This document shows positions 39,765-50,469 of a stretch of DNA of 64,000 nucleotides, one piece after another (within the stretch, counting starts at the first letter, position 1; the number at the start of each line of letters is the position of its first letter). The translations under genes were made by a program, and so were the position numbers. Source of the stretch: Heterostelium album PN500. Its lineage: Eukaryota > Evosea > Eumycetozoa > Acytosteliales > Acytosteliaceae. The notes beneath the pieces were generated by a model that saw nothing but the letters and a program-made list of their open reading frames with translations, ran no database searches and was not told the origin of the DNA. The DNA lies in assembly GCF_000004825.1 (NCBI RefSeq), contig NW_008805068.1, positions 1,116,001-1,180,000 of the forward strand. Reading direction: 5' to 3'.

Positions 39765-40538
39765 TTTATATAATTTATTATATGTACAAATAAGATTATT
39801 TATCTATATTTTGTTTTTACAAAAAAAAAAAAACAAAAACCTCTTTCAAATTTGGAAATTGACAATGGTACCAAACTATGTTAATGAATAAGATCTTTCT
39901 ATTTAAAAAATCAAAATTTATTATCTTAATCCTGGTGGGATTTTGATTGCCAGATTTTTTTCTTACAAAAAATCAAGGAGTGGTCTCCAAATAAAAATAA
40001 AATCTATTTTTTTTAAAATTTTTTTAATTTTTAATTTTTTTTGTATAAAATAAGTGTTGTCTATTTTAAAGATAGATAAGTTATTGAACATTACAGAAGA
40101 AGAATTATTCTTATTGAGTAAACTCCAAAAAACTATCTGTTTCACCTTTCGATCATGATAAATCAATGATTTGTGTGTGTGCACATTGATTTTTAAAGAA
40201 AAAAGATCAAGATTCAATGCACATTAAAAAAAATTAGACAACCAAATGAAAAGAACAGTAGAATTAACTGTTGCACATTTGTCAATTCGATTGAAAAAAT
40301 TTTTACAAACAAATAAATTTAATTTAATTTGATTTTTTTTACAATTTTTTTTGATTTTTTATTCTGAAACGAAAGAAATAATAGTTGTTTTTTTTTTCAA
40401 TTCACAACATAATTAATAGACATTCATAATCATCTTTAAAAGATATATAACATTTTATTTTATTTTATTTTACCTTTAATATTTTTTTTATTTATAATTA
40501 TTTATTTATAAATTTATAACAATAAAAAACAAATAAAA
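39765..40538. other. Divergent intergenic region
   Basis: About 770 bp, very AT-rich with poly-T runs, between the divergent decarboxylase (-) and 40539 (+) genes. It should hold both promoters. An 84-codon minus-strand frame at 39963-40217 shows no coding character. Confidence 0.5.
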
Positions 40539-41048
40539 ATGTACAACATTTTAATTACAATTAGAAACGGTGGTAATAAATCAAATTCTTTTAAAAGTAA
40601 GAATAAGTTACAATTTTTAAACAATAAATCTTTAACTTTGAAAAAGAATCAGTTTAACTCATCCTCTCTTTTAAAGTGTAAGAAGCAAAACTTTAAGCAA
40701 CAGCAGCAGGTAAAAAGAGTATGTCGTCGTTTGGTTTGTCCGTCCGCTCCAATCAACACAACATCGTATCTTATCGGTATGATTGAGAAGAGAAACAACA
40801 AGCACCAACAACAGCCACAACTCTCCATCTTGGGTGAGTATTCTTCTGCTCTCCATGTGCCAGCTCCAATTGTTACTTCCGCACCGTTATCATCGTCATC
40901 GTCGTCGTCAGTGCATAATATTGATAATAATAACAACAACAATAGCTATTCATTCGATATCACTGATTTCGATACACACGGATCAATGTTTGGATTAATC
41001 AATAATAATTTTTTGATCGACAACATTGCTCACAACAACAACATTTAA
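40539..41048 (+). CDS. Unknown small protein, Lys/Asn/Ser-rich
   Basis: Single open frame of 169 aa from the ATG at 40539 (MYNILITIRNGG). The first 60 residues are basic (Lys/Asn/Gln). The central part is the least repetitive and the most GC-rich at the third codon position: KRVCRRLVCPSAPINTTSYL, then IGMIEKRNN and LSILGEYSSALHVPAPIV. Ser and Asn runs follow, then SFDITDFDTHGSMFGLINNN. The codon bias of the central part argues for real coding. No family recognised. The stop (TAA, 41046-41048) is followed directly by 64 more sense codons in the same frame within a GC-richer block, described in the next feature; the true 3' structure of the gene is therefore open. Confidence 0.62.
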   Translation: MYNILITIRNGGNKSNSFKSKNKLQFLNNKSLTLKKNQFNSSSLLKCKKQNFKQQQQVKRVCRRLVCPSAPINTTSYLIGMIEKRNNKHQQQPQLSILGEYSSALHVPAPIVTSAPLSSSSSSSVHNIDNNNNNNSYSFDITDFDTHGSMFGLINNNFLIDNIAHNNNI

Positions 41049-41243
41049 ATATACAGTTTTGAATGTTCTACATCTACATTCAAATGCCGTTTTCCGTACA
41101 GCCCTTTAGGAAATATAACTATATTTCTAAATAGTTATTTGGTTTCCGATGTCAAGCTCTTCCATTGTAAGTCCGGACCCCGCCACATCACCAGGCAGAA
41201 GTTGTTAAGGGTGAATAACCCATTTCACAAAATGGTCATATAA
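41049..41243 (+). other. GC-richer, hairpin-rich block after the 40539 frame; ncRNA, 3'UTR element or read-through extension
   Basis: Base composition rises well above the flanking spacer. Foldable elements in order: GAATGT/ACATTC (41061-41081); GGAAATA-TAACTA with TAGTTATTT-TTTCC (41109-41147); GATGT/ACATC (41148-41189) enclosing the palindrome GTCCGGAC (41171-41178); GGGT/ACCC (41209-41221); and CCATTT/AAATGG (41219-41235). The plus strand also stays open for 64 codons in phase with the upstream gene, from just after its stop to the TAA at 41241-41243, reading for example LFHCKSGPRHITRQKLL. I compared it by eye with SRP, RNase P/MRP, 5S and spliceosomal RNAs and found no convincing match. 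Confidence 0.5.
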
Positions 41244-41358
41244 TTGACTCATTATTTAAATCAATCAATCAATATAATTAAATAAATTCTTTGTATATAC
41301 ATATAATAATTTTAAAACTTATTTGTTTTTTTTTTTTCCTTTGTTATTCTTTTTTTCT

Positions 41359-43078
41359 TTATTGTTCACATAAACATCTTGTACATTTACAATTAAACAG
41401 ATATTTATGTTGTAACTCTTTTCTACGCTGTGAACATGAAACAGTTTCATCTATGTATGATATCTCTACTTCTTCATGAATAGGTATTGATCTGAGAGAT
41501 CTAAGAGTGACTCGATTGCAGTTGGTTGTGTAGCTTACCACTGCATTGGGATTACAATGGTGGTTGCAACTATTGACTATTGGAAAGAGAGCGCTACCAC
41601 TGATACATAAATCACTGAATTTCTCGAGATACTCTGGTAGATTATCGAAAGTAACCTTCTTACCACAAACAACAATATGGTCAACGGAAAGTGGTGTCTT
41701 TGCAACCAGATCATTAATATACATGTGAATATCCGATGGTGGATTTACATGTGATGCATTACATTGTATAATCGAATTGAATTCTCTATATTTATTAATT
41801 GTAAATACTTTAAAATTAATAGTAGTAGTAGTAGTTATTTTGTTAGTTAATATTGTAATAAGTTAATAAGTTAGTATTAATAATAATAAATATATTTACA
41901 ATTGTCTATTTCTATTTCTTTTGATCTATATTCTTTAAATATATCTTTGAGAATCGAAAGTATTTCTGTATCGTTTTGACTGGTCCATTCTCCATTGGAA
42001 ACGAAACTTGTGAATGGTAATAATGAGTTGTTGATGGATAGCTTATTGATTGTGATGTTTTGTAATATGCTAGCATATATTCTGAGAATAACTAAAGGAT
42101 TGGTTTGTTTATATTCAATTGCTTTTGCATATAATCTTTCTAGATCTGCATCGGTTGGAGATGAACATATTACTTGATGATACTGTGATTTTGCGTGATT
42201 AAGACAATCTATTGAACAATATACATCATTACATCCATCTCTTTCACATCTAATCATTGTAGTTGCATTGCTATATATATTATTATATAAATTTAAATTT
42301 TCTTTTGAAAACAACTTAACATCTAATCTTGTTGATAAGCAATGTGAACAACATTTAAATAAGCTCTGAAACAGAGAGAGGTAATATTAGATTATTGATT
42401 ATTATATTATACAAATTTTATAATATATATATATATTTACATTATTAATAAATTTATATGATATATGTGAAACTAATGGTGATTCTTGAAAGATATCTTG
42501 ATTAGCTTGATAGTTTGATTTGGAGACGACACCCTTTCCTTTATATCGATTTATATAGGCAACATCTACATTCATTTCTTTTGTTAACAACTTATATCTT
42601 GAATCTAAAAATAAAATAATAATATTAGTATATATATTTGTTGTACAACAATCAATAGATTGATTTATAGAGAGAGATATATACCTATAAGTAATGTACT
42701 AATATCTTTATATTCTTGATTGAATTGTTGTATCAATGATTTCATTTCACCAGTGTTGATGTTGTTGTTATTGTTATTTTCAATCAAGACCAATGCACTA
42801 TCCAATGATTCCAAAGACTCTTGATATCTACTCAGTTGCTTCAGTGCCAATGACTTTCTAAAGTATGCTTTGAACCATTTACTATTGATTGCAATAGCAT
42901 TGTTGGCATCTTTGAGTGACTCTAGATAGTTTGACAACATATAGAATGCCAGACTCCTATTGGTGTATGACAAATGATCATTTCCATCGAATTCAATTGC
43001 TTGTGTGTAACACCAGAGTGCTTCCTCCAATTGTTTTGCCTTAAAGTATTGATTACCTTTTTCTCTGTATTCACTCAT
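41359..43078 (-). CDS. TPR / MYND / SET domain protein (SMYD-like)
   Basis: Putative protein lysine methyltransferase of the SMYD class, 490 aa. Exons in transcript order: 43078-42685, 42604-42441, 42365-41900, 41807-41359. The last acceptor (AAAG at 41808-41811) was chosen because the nearer AG at 41786 breaks the frame. Residues 1-105 hold three TPR units (YREKGNQYFKAKQLEEALWC, then YTNRSLAFYMLSNYLESLKD). The SET domain starts near 140 (GKGVVSKSNYQANQDIFQES). It is split by a MYND-type zinc cluster (CCSHC ... CERDGCNDVYCSIDC ... H...C). It resumes with the catalytic SCNHHCNPNAVV motif and EVEISYIDE, then a post-SET cysteine cluster (FNCKCTRCLC). N-terminal TPR plus SET/MYND is the SMYD4-like order. 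The substrate is unknown. An Asn run sits in the linker. Confidence 0.86.
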
Positions 43079-43402
43079 AGATAACAATAGAACAAAATAT
43101 ATATATATACAGCAATATTAGTGCAACACTTCTGACGAATAACAAGAAGTAAAAATAAAATAATAAAAATAAAAATATTTTTTTTGAAGATTAACTCCTC
43201 CCTTCAATTTCTTAAGCATGTTTATTATCATCAACTAGTTTGACCAAGATTGAAAGCAATTTTCTTCGAGAAGTCAATTCCATACATTGATTGAGATTGG
43301 CAGGTAACTTTGTCTAACTAACTAATCTAATCTAACACCAGCTGTTTATAATTATGATTTACAACAATTTTCTTTTATTTGTTTCTATTATAGTTATTTA
43401 AT

Positions 43403-45569
43403 TTAATTTTTAAGTGATTTAGAATGTAATTCTCTAAGATCTTTTCTAACTATTTTGCCGGTGGTTGTCATTGGTAGACTGTCGATGAACTCAATTAGCC
43501 TTGGATATTCATAGGCTGCCAAGTTGTCTCTTACCATCTTTTGAATGTCTGATTTCAATTGGTCCAATGACTCTTTGTTGCTATATTCGCTCTTTACACT
43601 TTCTTTCAGGACAATGTAGGCTTTGACAACTTCACCTCTGATTTCATCGGGTACTCCTACGACACCACACATTGCAACGGCGTCATGTCTGAGTATACAA
43701 TGTTCAATCTCACTCGGTCCAATACGATAACCACTGGAATTGATAATATCATCGTCTCTTCCGACGTACCAGTAGTAGCCATCCTTATCGACTTTGCCGA
43801 GATCTCCGGTCAGCAGCCATCTTCCTTTGTACTTGGCTTGTGTGGCGCTATCGTTGTTCCAGTAGCGAAGGAATACCACTGGATCCGGTGTTTCCAGTGC
43901 AATGTTACCAACGACGCCTTGTGGTAGTAGCTCACCTTCATCGCTGACTATCGCCACTCTGTGTCCTGGAATTGGTTTTCCCATTGATCCATTCTTTACT
44001 GGCATCATCAGCGAACAGTTTCCAACGAGTAGATTTGCTTCGGTCTGTCCGTAGAACTCATTGATGGTAACATTAAAAACACGTCTACCAAAATCCAAAA
44101 GTTGATCACCCAAACTCTCGCCACCCGATCCAATAGAGATCATCTTGGTGTTTACCGGTAGATCGTGAACTTGTCTCATCATTTTCAGGGCGGTCGGTGG
44201 CAGGAAACAAGTGGTTACATTGTGGCGGAGCATTAGATCCGAGATTTTCTTTGGATCAAACTTTGATGCGCGATGTGCCAACACTGTGACACCATAGTAG
44301 AGCGATGGCAGGAGTACATCGATTAAACCACCAATCCAAGCCCAGTCTGCAGGTGTATAGAAACACAATGGTCGATCCTTCTGAGGGAACAAGTTCTGTG
44401 GGAATTGGACACCCGGTAGATGACCAATCAATACTCTATGTGCGTGTAGACAACCCTTTGGATTACCTGTCGTTCCTGAAGTGAAAATAATCAAAGCAGG
44501 ATCTTCTGATTTTGTCTGTACAGGTTTGAATTGATTTGAAAAGTTATTCTTAACTTTATTCCATCTAATAATAATAATAACAATATTAATATTAGTTAAT
44601 TTAAATTCATAATTTTATAAAATGGTGGGATTGGTTTATATTCTTACTCTATTACAAAGTTATTATCTCTATTTGATTGAGTTGTTTGATTGTTATGATG
44701 ATGATTGTTCTTTTGTTTTCCAAATACTATAATCTTTTTAAGATTTGGTAATGAGCTTTGAATCGAAAGTAACTTTGGTAGATTATCGTGATCTGTCAAG
44801 ACACACGATGCCTCTGCATTGGAGAGTCGATATACCAAACCTTCTGGTCCAAACAAAGTGAATAAAGGAATTGATACTCCACCCATACGGAACACAGAGA
44901 TATGTGAAAGTGCAGTTTCAATGCCTTGCGATAGTAACACACCAACTCTTTCACCTCTACCAATACCATATTCCTTCAATGCATTAGCCAACTGATTGGA
45001 TTGTTCATATAATTCACCAAATGTTACACTAAAAATAACAACAACCAACAAATAAATAAAGAACAATTAATATGAATTAATAATCAAACAAGATATTATT
45101 GTTGTTATTATTTTTACCTTTCTATATTATGATGTTCATCTTCATAGATGATTGCTTTATGATCTCGCTTATCATTTAGATGTTTATCACATATATCAGT
45201 ACCGATATTGAAATACTCTGGTATTGTCCATTTAAATGAATTGTAGGCATCCTCGTAGTTGTCACCACTCACCATGTTATGGTGGAATGTCAATCTTTTA
45301 CCATCCTCGAAATTATATGAAGATGCGATATTTGAATTTAACAATTTTATCTTTTCATTCTCAATGCTATTCAAATTATTATTATTATGTTGTTGTTGTT
45401 GTTGATATTGTTGTTGAGTTGTATTACAATATTGATTTTTTAAATATAATAAACCATTACTACTACCACTGCTACCATTGCTATTAAATTTACAAACATT
45501 ATTATAATTTTTATTTCTAAAAATATAATAAGTTTGTTTTATTAGCTTACTGTTTCTATTTAAATACAT
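43403..45569 (-). CDS. Acyl-CoA / AMP-forming acid-CoA ligase (ACS/ACSM family), probably mitochondrial
   Basis: ANL-superfamily enzyme that activates a carboxylic acid as acyl-AMP and then acyl-CoA; 664 aa. Exons in transcript order: 45569-45118, 45028-44648, 44564-43403. The P-loop-like motif is LIIFTSGTTGNPKGC (near 300). INEFYGQTE, RWLLTGDLG, the hinge GRDDDIINSSGYRIGPSEIE and the C-terminal TTTGKIVRK (catalytic Lys) are all present. A 15-residue basic/aromatic start (MYLNRNSKLIKQTYYIF) followed by a Gln/Asn-rich linker looks like a mitochondrial presequence with a spacer. TPADWAWIGGL and the FYTPADWAW type of acyl pocket are similar to short/medium-chain and propionyl/acetoacetyl-type synthetases. 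Chain-length preference cannot be read from sequence. Confidence 0.88.
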
Positions 45570-45794
45570 TTATATACATATACACATACGCACTAACTAA
45601 TGTTTCTTCTTTGCCTAAAAGATGAACAATGCTTTACAATACAAAAGTTACCCCAAACAAACCCCAACACTCAATTTAATATTAATATTATTTTTTATTA
45701 TTTTATTTAAAATATCTTGATTTTTAATAAAAATGATGTTTATGGTGAAACATGATCATCAAAAAAATAATTATTTTACATTTTTTTTAGATAT

Positions 45795-45947
45795 TTATAT
45801 TTTATTTAAATTGAACCATTCATTATCATCTTCATAAGCTATTGCACTTTCTTTGAGTGTCTTGTGAATGAGTAATTTGATCTTTGGTTTAAAGTTGGAG
45901 TCAGAGTGATTGTTTACCTTTGTTGTCGCTCCTCAACGAATTACACA
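45795..45947 (-). pseudogene. Decayed tandem copy of the 3' end of the adjacent Smr-domain gene
   Basis: This minus-strand stretch repeats the last ~120 bp of the KH/Smr gene (45992-46190) with substitutions and two deletions. The readable part, NHSDSNFKPKIKLLIHKTL then KESAIAYEDDN, parallels the gene's NHSDANGPKIKPLIHKTL and KERGIAYEEVN. The deletions remove the stretches matching ITGAG and the preceding helix. It lies immediately downstream of the intact gene, so it is a partial tandem duplication. It has no start codon of its own. Confidence 0.8.
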
Positions 45948-45991
45948 ATATTTTTTGTTTTTGATATTTTATATTTTTATTATTTTTTATT

Positions 45992-47011
45992 TTAAAGAGT
46001 GCAAGAAATTGAACCGTTATTAACTTCTTCATAAGCGATTCCACGTTCTTTGAGTGTCTTGTGAATGAGTGGCTTAATTTTGGGGCCATTTGCATCACTG
46101 TGATTACCAGCACCTGTGATAATAGTAAATTGTTTACCTTTGTTGGCGGGATTCGATTTCAATTTCTCCATACGCTCCTCAACGAATTCCAAAGCTGGTG
46201 CGGTCTGCAATCCGTGGAGATCGATTGTGTAGTCGTCGAGATTCTTGTTCTTGTCGTTGAAAACCTCACGGGCTCCTTTCTTTTGAGCCTCCTCCATGAG
46301 GGTGGTCTCGTTTTTGGCTTGTTCACGCAACTCTCTGGCACGGTCTTTGTTTCCGGCGTTGTACTCACGGTCGGCCTCCTCGAACAACTCTGAACGCTTC
46401 TGAGCGTGTTTGTCGACCTCCACTTGGTACTTCTTGTAGAGCGCATCGGTACGTTGGCTCTCGGCTTCGTGTCCGTCACGCATATCCTTGTATTCCTTAT
46501 CCTTTTGTGATTGTGTCTTGTGCTCGGATTTGACACGCTCGATTCTGGCGATGGCATTGTCAACGGCGGCACCCGATGGACCGGTAACTGAGATGGTGTT
46601 TCCACTCTCTGGAATATCGATGGCAGTGACACCGGTCTGTTCTTTGATCTCCTTGATGTTGGCTCCCTTTGTACCGATGACATACTTGTGAAGTTCCTTG
46701 TCGATCTCTACGGTTTTTGTTGTTGGTCCCGATGATGCTGGCGACGATGAGGATTGTCCGCTTGAACCTGAAGTGTTGTTTGTAGTGGTAGTAGTGGTTG
46801 GTTGTGTTGGTGCAACTGATTTTGGTGAGACTGCTGTGCTTGGTGAAGTTGCTGCCGATGCTGGAGCTGCAGCTGCTGGTTCAGCTGGTCTGGCGGCAGC
46901 TGATTGTTGTGGTGCCTGTTTGGCGGTATTGGCTGCTGGTGGTGCAGCAGTTCTATCGGTCTTCTTTACCTTTGGCTCTGACGAACCTGATTTTCCACAA
47001 ATATTACCCAT
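45992..47011 (-). CDS. KH and Smr domain protein with predicted lipid-anchored N-terminus
   Basis: Intronless, 339 aa. MGNICGKSGSS fits an N-myristoylation signal (Gly2) with a palmitoylatable Cys5, so membrane attachment is likely. Residues 15-90 are Ala/Pro/Ser/Thr-rich. A KH RNA-binding domain spans about 95-165, with the GxxG loop in VIGTKGANIKEI. A DUF1771-type helical segment follows (EADREYNAGNKDRARELREQ), then a C-terminal Smr domain (YTIDLHGLQTAPALEFVEER ... FTIITGAGNHS). DLHG is the conserved Smr motif; the usual HGxG is written TGAGNH. DUF1771-Smr pairs occur in eukaryotic RNA-quality-control nucleases, and a KH domain supports RNA binding. The combination with a lipid anchor is unusual. 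A decayed partial copy lies just downstream. Confidence 0.88.
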   Translation of the reverse strand: MGNICGKSGSSEPKVKKTDRTAAPPAANTAKQAPQQSAAARPAEPAAAAPASAATSPSTAVSPKSVAPTQPTTTTTTNNTSGSSGQSSSSPASSGPTTKTVEIDKELHKYVIGTKGANIKEIKEQTGVTAIDIPESGNTISVTGPSGAAVDNAIARIERVKSEHKTQSQKDKEYKDMRDGHEAESQRTDALYKKYQVEVDKHAQKRSELFEEADREYNAGNKDRARELREQAKNETTLMEEAQKKGAREVFNDKNKNLDDYTIDLHGLQTAPALEFVEERMEKLKSNPANKGKQFTIITGAGNHSDANGPKIKPLIHKTLKERGIAYEEVNNGSISCTL

Positions 47012-47782
47012 TTTTGTTTAAATTTACTAACAATACAATAAAATAAATAAAATCTATAAATATACAATAATTATTATTATATTACTACTACTATGAAAAA
47101 TAAAAATAAGAAGATTTATAAGAACTTAAAAAAGTTTTCTTTTTCTGCCAAAAAAAAATAAATTAAAAATAAAAAAAAACAAATGATCAAAAAAATAGTA
47201 ATGTTGTTGTTGGGGTGAGTCGTTATACAAACACTTTTGTTGTTTTATTTTCAAAAAAATAGTGTCCTGTGTATGGTTTATTTCTGCCAACTTCATGGTT
47301 TTTCAAACAAAAAAAATTCAAAAAGTTGGTTGTTTTGTTTTGAATTCACCGTCTCATGCAAACAAAAAAAGGACAACAAGGTGAACAAAGAGAACAAACT
47401 TGGTCAACCATAAAAAACACTAAAATTAGAGGATGCATCAACCACTCTATGACTGAATTGGTAATATAAAACTCTGACCAAACATTATTAAAAGAATAGG
47501 TGAGCTTGTTATACTTTAGGACATCTGTTTGTTTACAAACTAAATTAAGATTACATTACATTACATTATATTGTTTGTTTCATTGTATGTGCACAAACTG
47601 CGAAAATCTAACTTCACACATAATAATTAAATAAATCTTAATATCTTCTAGAATTATTAGTAAAGTTAGATTAGATTTGCAAATGAATGAATAATAAATA
47701 AGATAATATAAAGTTGTAGAATTTATTTACAATTGTGATTTTATTTGATTGATAAAATAATTGAATGATACTGACTGATTGC
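47012..47782. other. Intergenic region
   Basis: About 770 bp between the Smr gene start and the 3' end of the NSRP1-like gene. AT-rich, with a TACAT tandem (47552-47567). No coding or RNA gene seen. Confidence 0.5.
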
Positions 47783-48601
47783 TCATTTATTTCTATTTAA
47801 TTTTCTTTGTAAATATCTTTCTCTTGCTGCATTGATTGAATCCTCGTCATTTCTTCTTGGATATTGTTTAATAACTTCTTTAACTGTTTCTTTTCTTTCT
47901 ATCACTGGTGCGTAGTAATGTTGTTTTCTTTTATTATTGTTGTTATTATATTCTTTTTCATTATTTTTACTACTATTATTATTGTTGTTGTTAATATTTT
48001 CTTGATTACTACTATTATCATCATTATTATCTACAATTGTATTATATAAATTCCTATGAAAATCAGATAGATCTTTCTTTTTTGTAACATCATGTGATAG
48101 TTCCGCTTGTCGATCTATCTCTTCTTGTCGTTTTCGTTCCTCTAGTTTCTTTTTGTAGCCTGACGTCAGAAACACCTCTTTATCCTTGTAGAGATCACCC
48201 TCTGCTTCACGCTCCTTCTGAATGATTCTATCTTTGACTCGTTCATTCTCACGTTTCTTTCGGTCTGCTTCGGCCATTAGATTCTGAATGTACTTTGGTT
48301 TACCGGTGATCATTGATTGCTGTTGTTTTCTAGCGGTCTGTTTCTCTTGTTTCTTCATCTGATCGTAAACACCATCGTAATCAAACACAGTAGAATCCTC
48401 TTCCAACGCTGCATTATGTAGTTTTTCAATCTTTGTTTTTGCATCTCTCTGTTGTTTTAGATAATCTGTTGGTTGTTTCTTTTGTTGTTCTGATGTATCG
48501 TCATCCTCCAAGTGATCATCATCACTATCATCTTTGAATGCACTTTTCAATTTAGTAGGTAATTGTAAACCATACTTTTTTCCACCTTCTCCAACTTGCA
48601 T
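47783..48601 (-). CDS. NSRP1 / CCDC55-like nuclear speckle splicing regulator
   Basis: Intronless 272-aa protein with the conserved N-terminal DUF2040 region of nuclear speckle splicing regulatory protein 1: KYGLQLPTK near the start, an acidic patch, then EEDSTVFDYDGVYDQMK, KPKYIQNLMAEADRKKRE and EREAEGDLYKDKEVFLTSGY. The charged helical middle is predicted coiled coil. An Asn run (about 195-225) and a C-terminal basic segment (YLQRKLNRNK) follow. In animals the family acts in alternative splicing in nuclear speckles; the same role here is inferred from homology. The start ATG at 48601 is followed by the conserved GGKKYGL, which supports it. Confidence 0.88.
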   Translation of the reverse strand: MQVGEGGKKYGLQLPTKLKSAFKDDSDDDHLEDDDTSEQQKKQPTDYLKQQRDAKTKIEKLHNAALEEDSTVFDYDGVYDQMKKQEKQTARKQQQSMITGKPKYIQNLMAEADRKKRENERVKDRIIQKEREAEGDLYKDKEVFLTSGYKKKLEERKRQEEIDRQAELSHDVTKKKDLSDFHRNLYNTIVDNNDDNSSNQENINNNNNNSSKNNEKEYNNNNNKRKQHYYAPVIERKETVKEVIKQYPRRNDEDSINAARERYLQRKLNRNK

Positions 48602-49071
48602 CTTTTGTTGTAATTATAAAAAATATAATATATGAAATGTAAATTGCAAATAATCATTCAAAGTTTTTATTAAATTAGTATATATTTCTTTTTTTTTTTT
48701 TTTTTTTTTTACAACTTCGTTTATTTCCAGATATGGTTACAATCATATCATATTCTTATCTATTATATTTTTAAATATTAAATTATGTAATCACTTAAAT
48801 TAAAACAATCTATTGCATTTAGTAAGAAAGCAAGTTGGTTTTTTGTGAAGGTAAAAGAATTATTTATTATGATGATCATTTTTCTATAAATAAATAATAA
48901 TAATCTAGCTTCACATATCTTGAACAAAAACATACAGTTAAAGTCTGGAGATCATTTGGTTGTGTAGTTGTTTGTTTGTTTTTTGTTTTTTTTTTTTTTA
49001 TAAATATAGATTATTTAGGTAGTTATAATTAGTGTTACATTGGTAACGGTAAAAAGTTTAGAATGAAATAT
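48602..49071. other. Intergenic region
   Basis: About 470 bp with two long poly-T tracts (near 48690-48710 and 48984-48999) between the NSRP1-like gene start and the methyltransferase 3' end. Nothing else seen. Confidence 0.5.
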
Positions 49072-50039
49072 CTATGATGATTTAGGTTTGCCAACTCTTA
49101 TTATTAGGAATAGAGAGATCGATTGGTTGAATCGGAGCGATGGATATTTAGCTAGACTCTCAGCTGATACTTTTGGTTCGTGGAATTTGTCGATGGTGAA
49201 TCCAGCTGCCTGTGCCATCTCGAACCACTCTGTGAGAGGACGGTGAAACTTTGGAACCTCAAACATCTGAGAGTTGGGATCAAAATCTTTGGCTCGCTGA
49301 GCTTGGCCGAATGTCCATCTCTCAATCTCGCCGTTCTCACGTGTAAAGTAGTCGCCTACCTCGTAGGCAACACGTTCCTCCGACTTGTGAATCACCCGGT
49401 ACGGTGTATTGAAGCACGGGTGTAAAATAGAGAATTGAAGGAATCCACCTGGCTTTAGGATTTTGAAGATTCCACGGAATGCCGCTGCCTGATCGGGCAG
49501 ATCCATCAAACACATGAACGAGGTGGCAAAGTCGAATGCCTCAGGCTCGAAAGATTGGTCGAGGTGTTCTGCATTGGCAACAGAGTACTCGATACCGAGT
49601 GGTGACTCTTGTTCGTGTGACGATGCATGTTTTACGAAATTTGGAGCGATGTCGACACCTCTCATTTTGGCACCTAGCCGGGCGATAACTCGGGTGTTGT
49701 GACCCTCGCCACAACCTACATCTATTCCATTCAATCCAGAGACATCAGGAAGAATCGACAAGAAAGCAGGTGTATTAATCTCATCTCTGCATACATCGTA
49801 TCCTTTTCTTGTGTACTCTGTCCATTTTTCAGAGTTTTTCTCCCAATATTGACCTATTTTTTAGTAAAGTATCATAAATTAAATCCATTAATATATATGA
49901 ACAACAAAATAAACTCATAATTATTAATCTCAATTTATTATCTTTTTTTTCTTTATTAGTTTTAAATAAATAAAGTTATAGGATAGATATATTGTAATGT
50001 GTTTAAAAATAAACACTCACCTGCTTCTATACTATCCAT
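49072..50039 (-). CDS. Class I SAM-dependent methyltransferase (type 11)
   Basis: 266 aa. Exon 1 is only 19 bp (50039-50021, MDSIEA plus one base) and joins exon 2 (49853-49072) across a 167-bp intron to read MDSIEAGQYWEKNSEKWTEY. Motif I is GIDVGCGEG (about 49-57), with the acidic residue of motif II in MRGVDIAPNF, motif III near DFATSFMCLMDLPD and post-motif LKPGGFLQFSILHPCF. This is the Methyltransf_11 small-molecule fold. The HPCFNTP and ARENGEIER-like insert region suggests a bacterial-type homologue. The substrate cannot be predicted. The tiny first exon is typical of dictyostelid genes, and the conserved WxxxAxxW-like start supports it. Confidence 0.85.
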
Positions 50040-50360
50040 AATTTAAACTTTTTTTAAGAAAAATAAAAATGATAAACATTGCAATGTTTCAACTTGATAA
50101 GTTGTCAGTTGAATTAGAACAAAAATTTCCAAGAAATCAATTTTGATCAAGACTTGTAACCCAAAAATATATAGTTTCGAGTTAAATTTTTTAATTCCAA
50201 TATATTAAAAATAAAAGTTTATTTTAAAATCTCTTTTACTTTATATTAAATAGGAATTTCAAAAAATTTCCCGAAAATAAAACGTGTTTTTAAATATTCA
50301 TTTGTATCATTTTTATTCCAAATAAAACGAGAAAAGAACATTTTTAATCTTCATCAATTG
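50040..50360. other. Spacer between methyltransferase and tRNA-Asn
   Basis: About 320 bp of AT-rich sequence upstream of both the methyltransferase (-) and the tRNA (+). No further element recognised. Confidence 0.5.
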
Positions 50361-50433
50361 GCTTCTGTGGCTCAGTAGGCAGAGCATTCGGCTGTTAACC
50401 GAATGGTCGTTGGTTCGATCCCAACCAGGAGCG
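50361..50433 (+). tRNA. tRNA-Asn (anticodon GTT)
   Basis: 73 nt without intron. The acceptor stem GCTTCTG/CAGGAGC pairs fully (one G-U), the D arm is GCTC/GAGC, the anticodon stem TTCGG/CCGAA carries the loop CTGTTAA, and the T arm is GTTGG TTCGATC CCAAC. Discriminator is G. The internal A and B boxes are intact, and a short T run (50438) can terminate Pol III. Confidence 0.96.
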
Positions 50434-50469
50434 AAAATTTTACTAAAAACTTGAAACCACATTGCGCGC

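Noticed and set aside
41049-41243. SRP RNA, RNase P or RNase MRP RNA
   Set aside because: Short strings resemble parts of these RNAs, but the conserved helix 8 of SRP and the CR-V region of RNase P are absent and the order does not fit.
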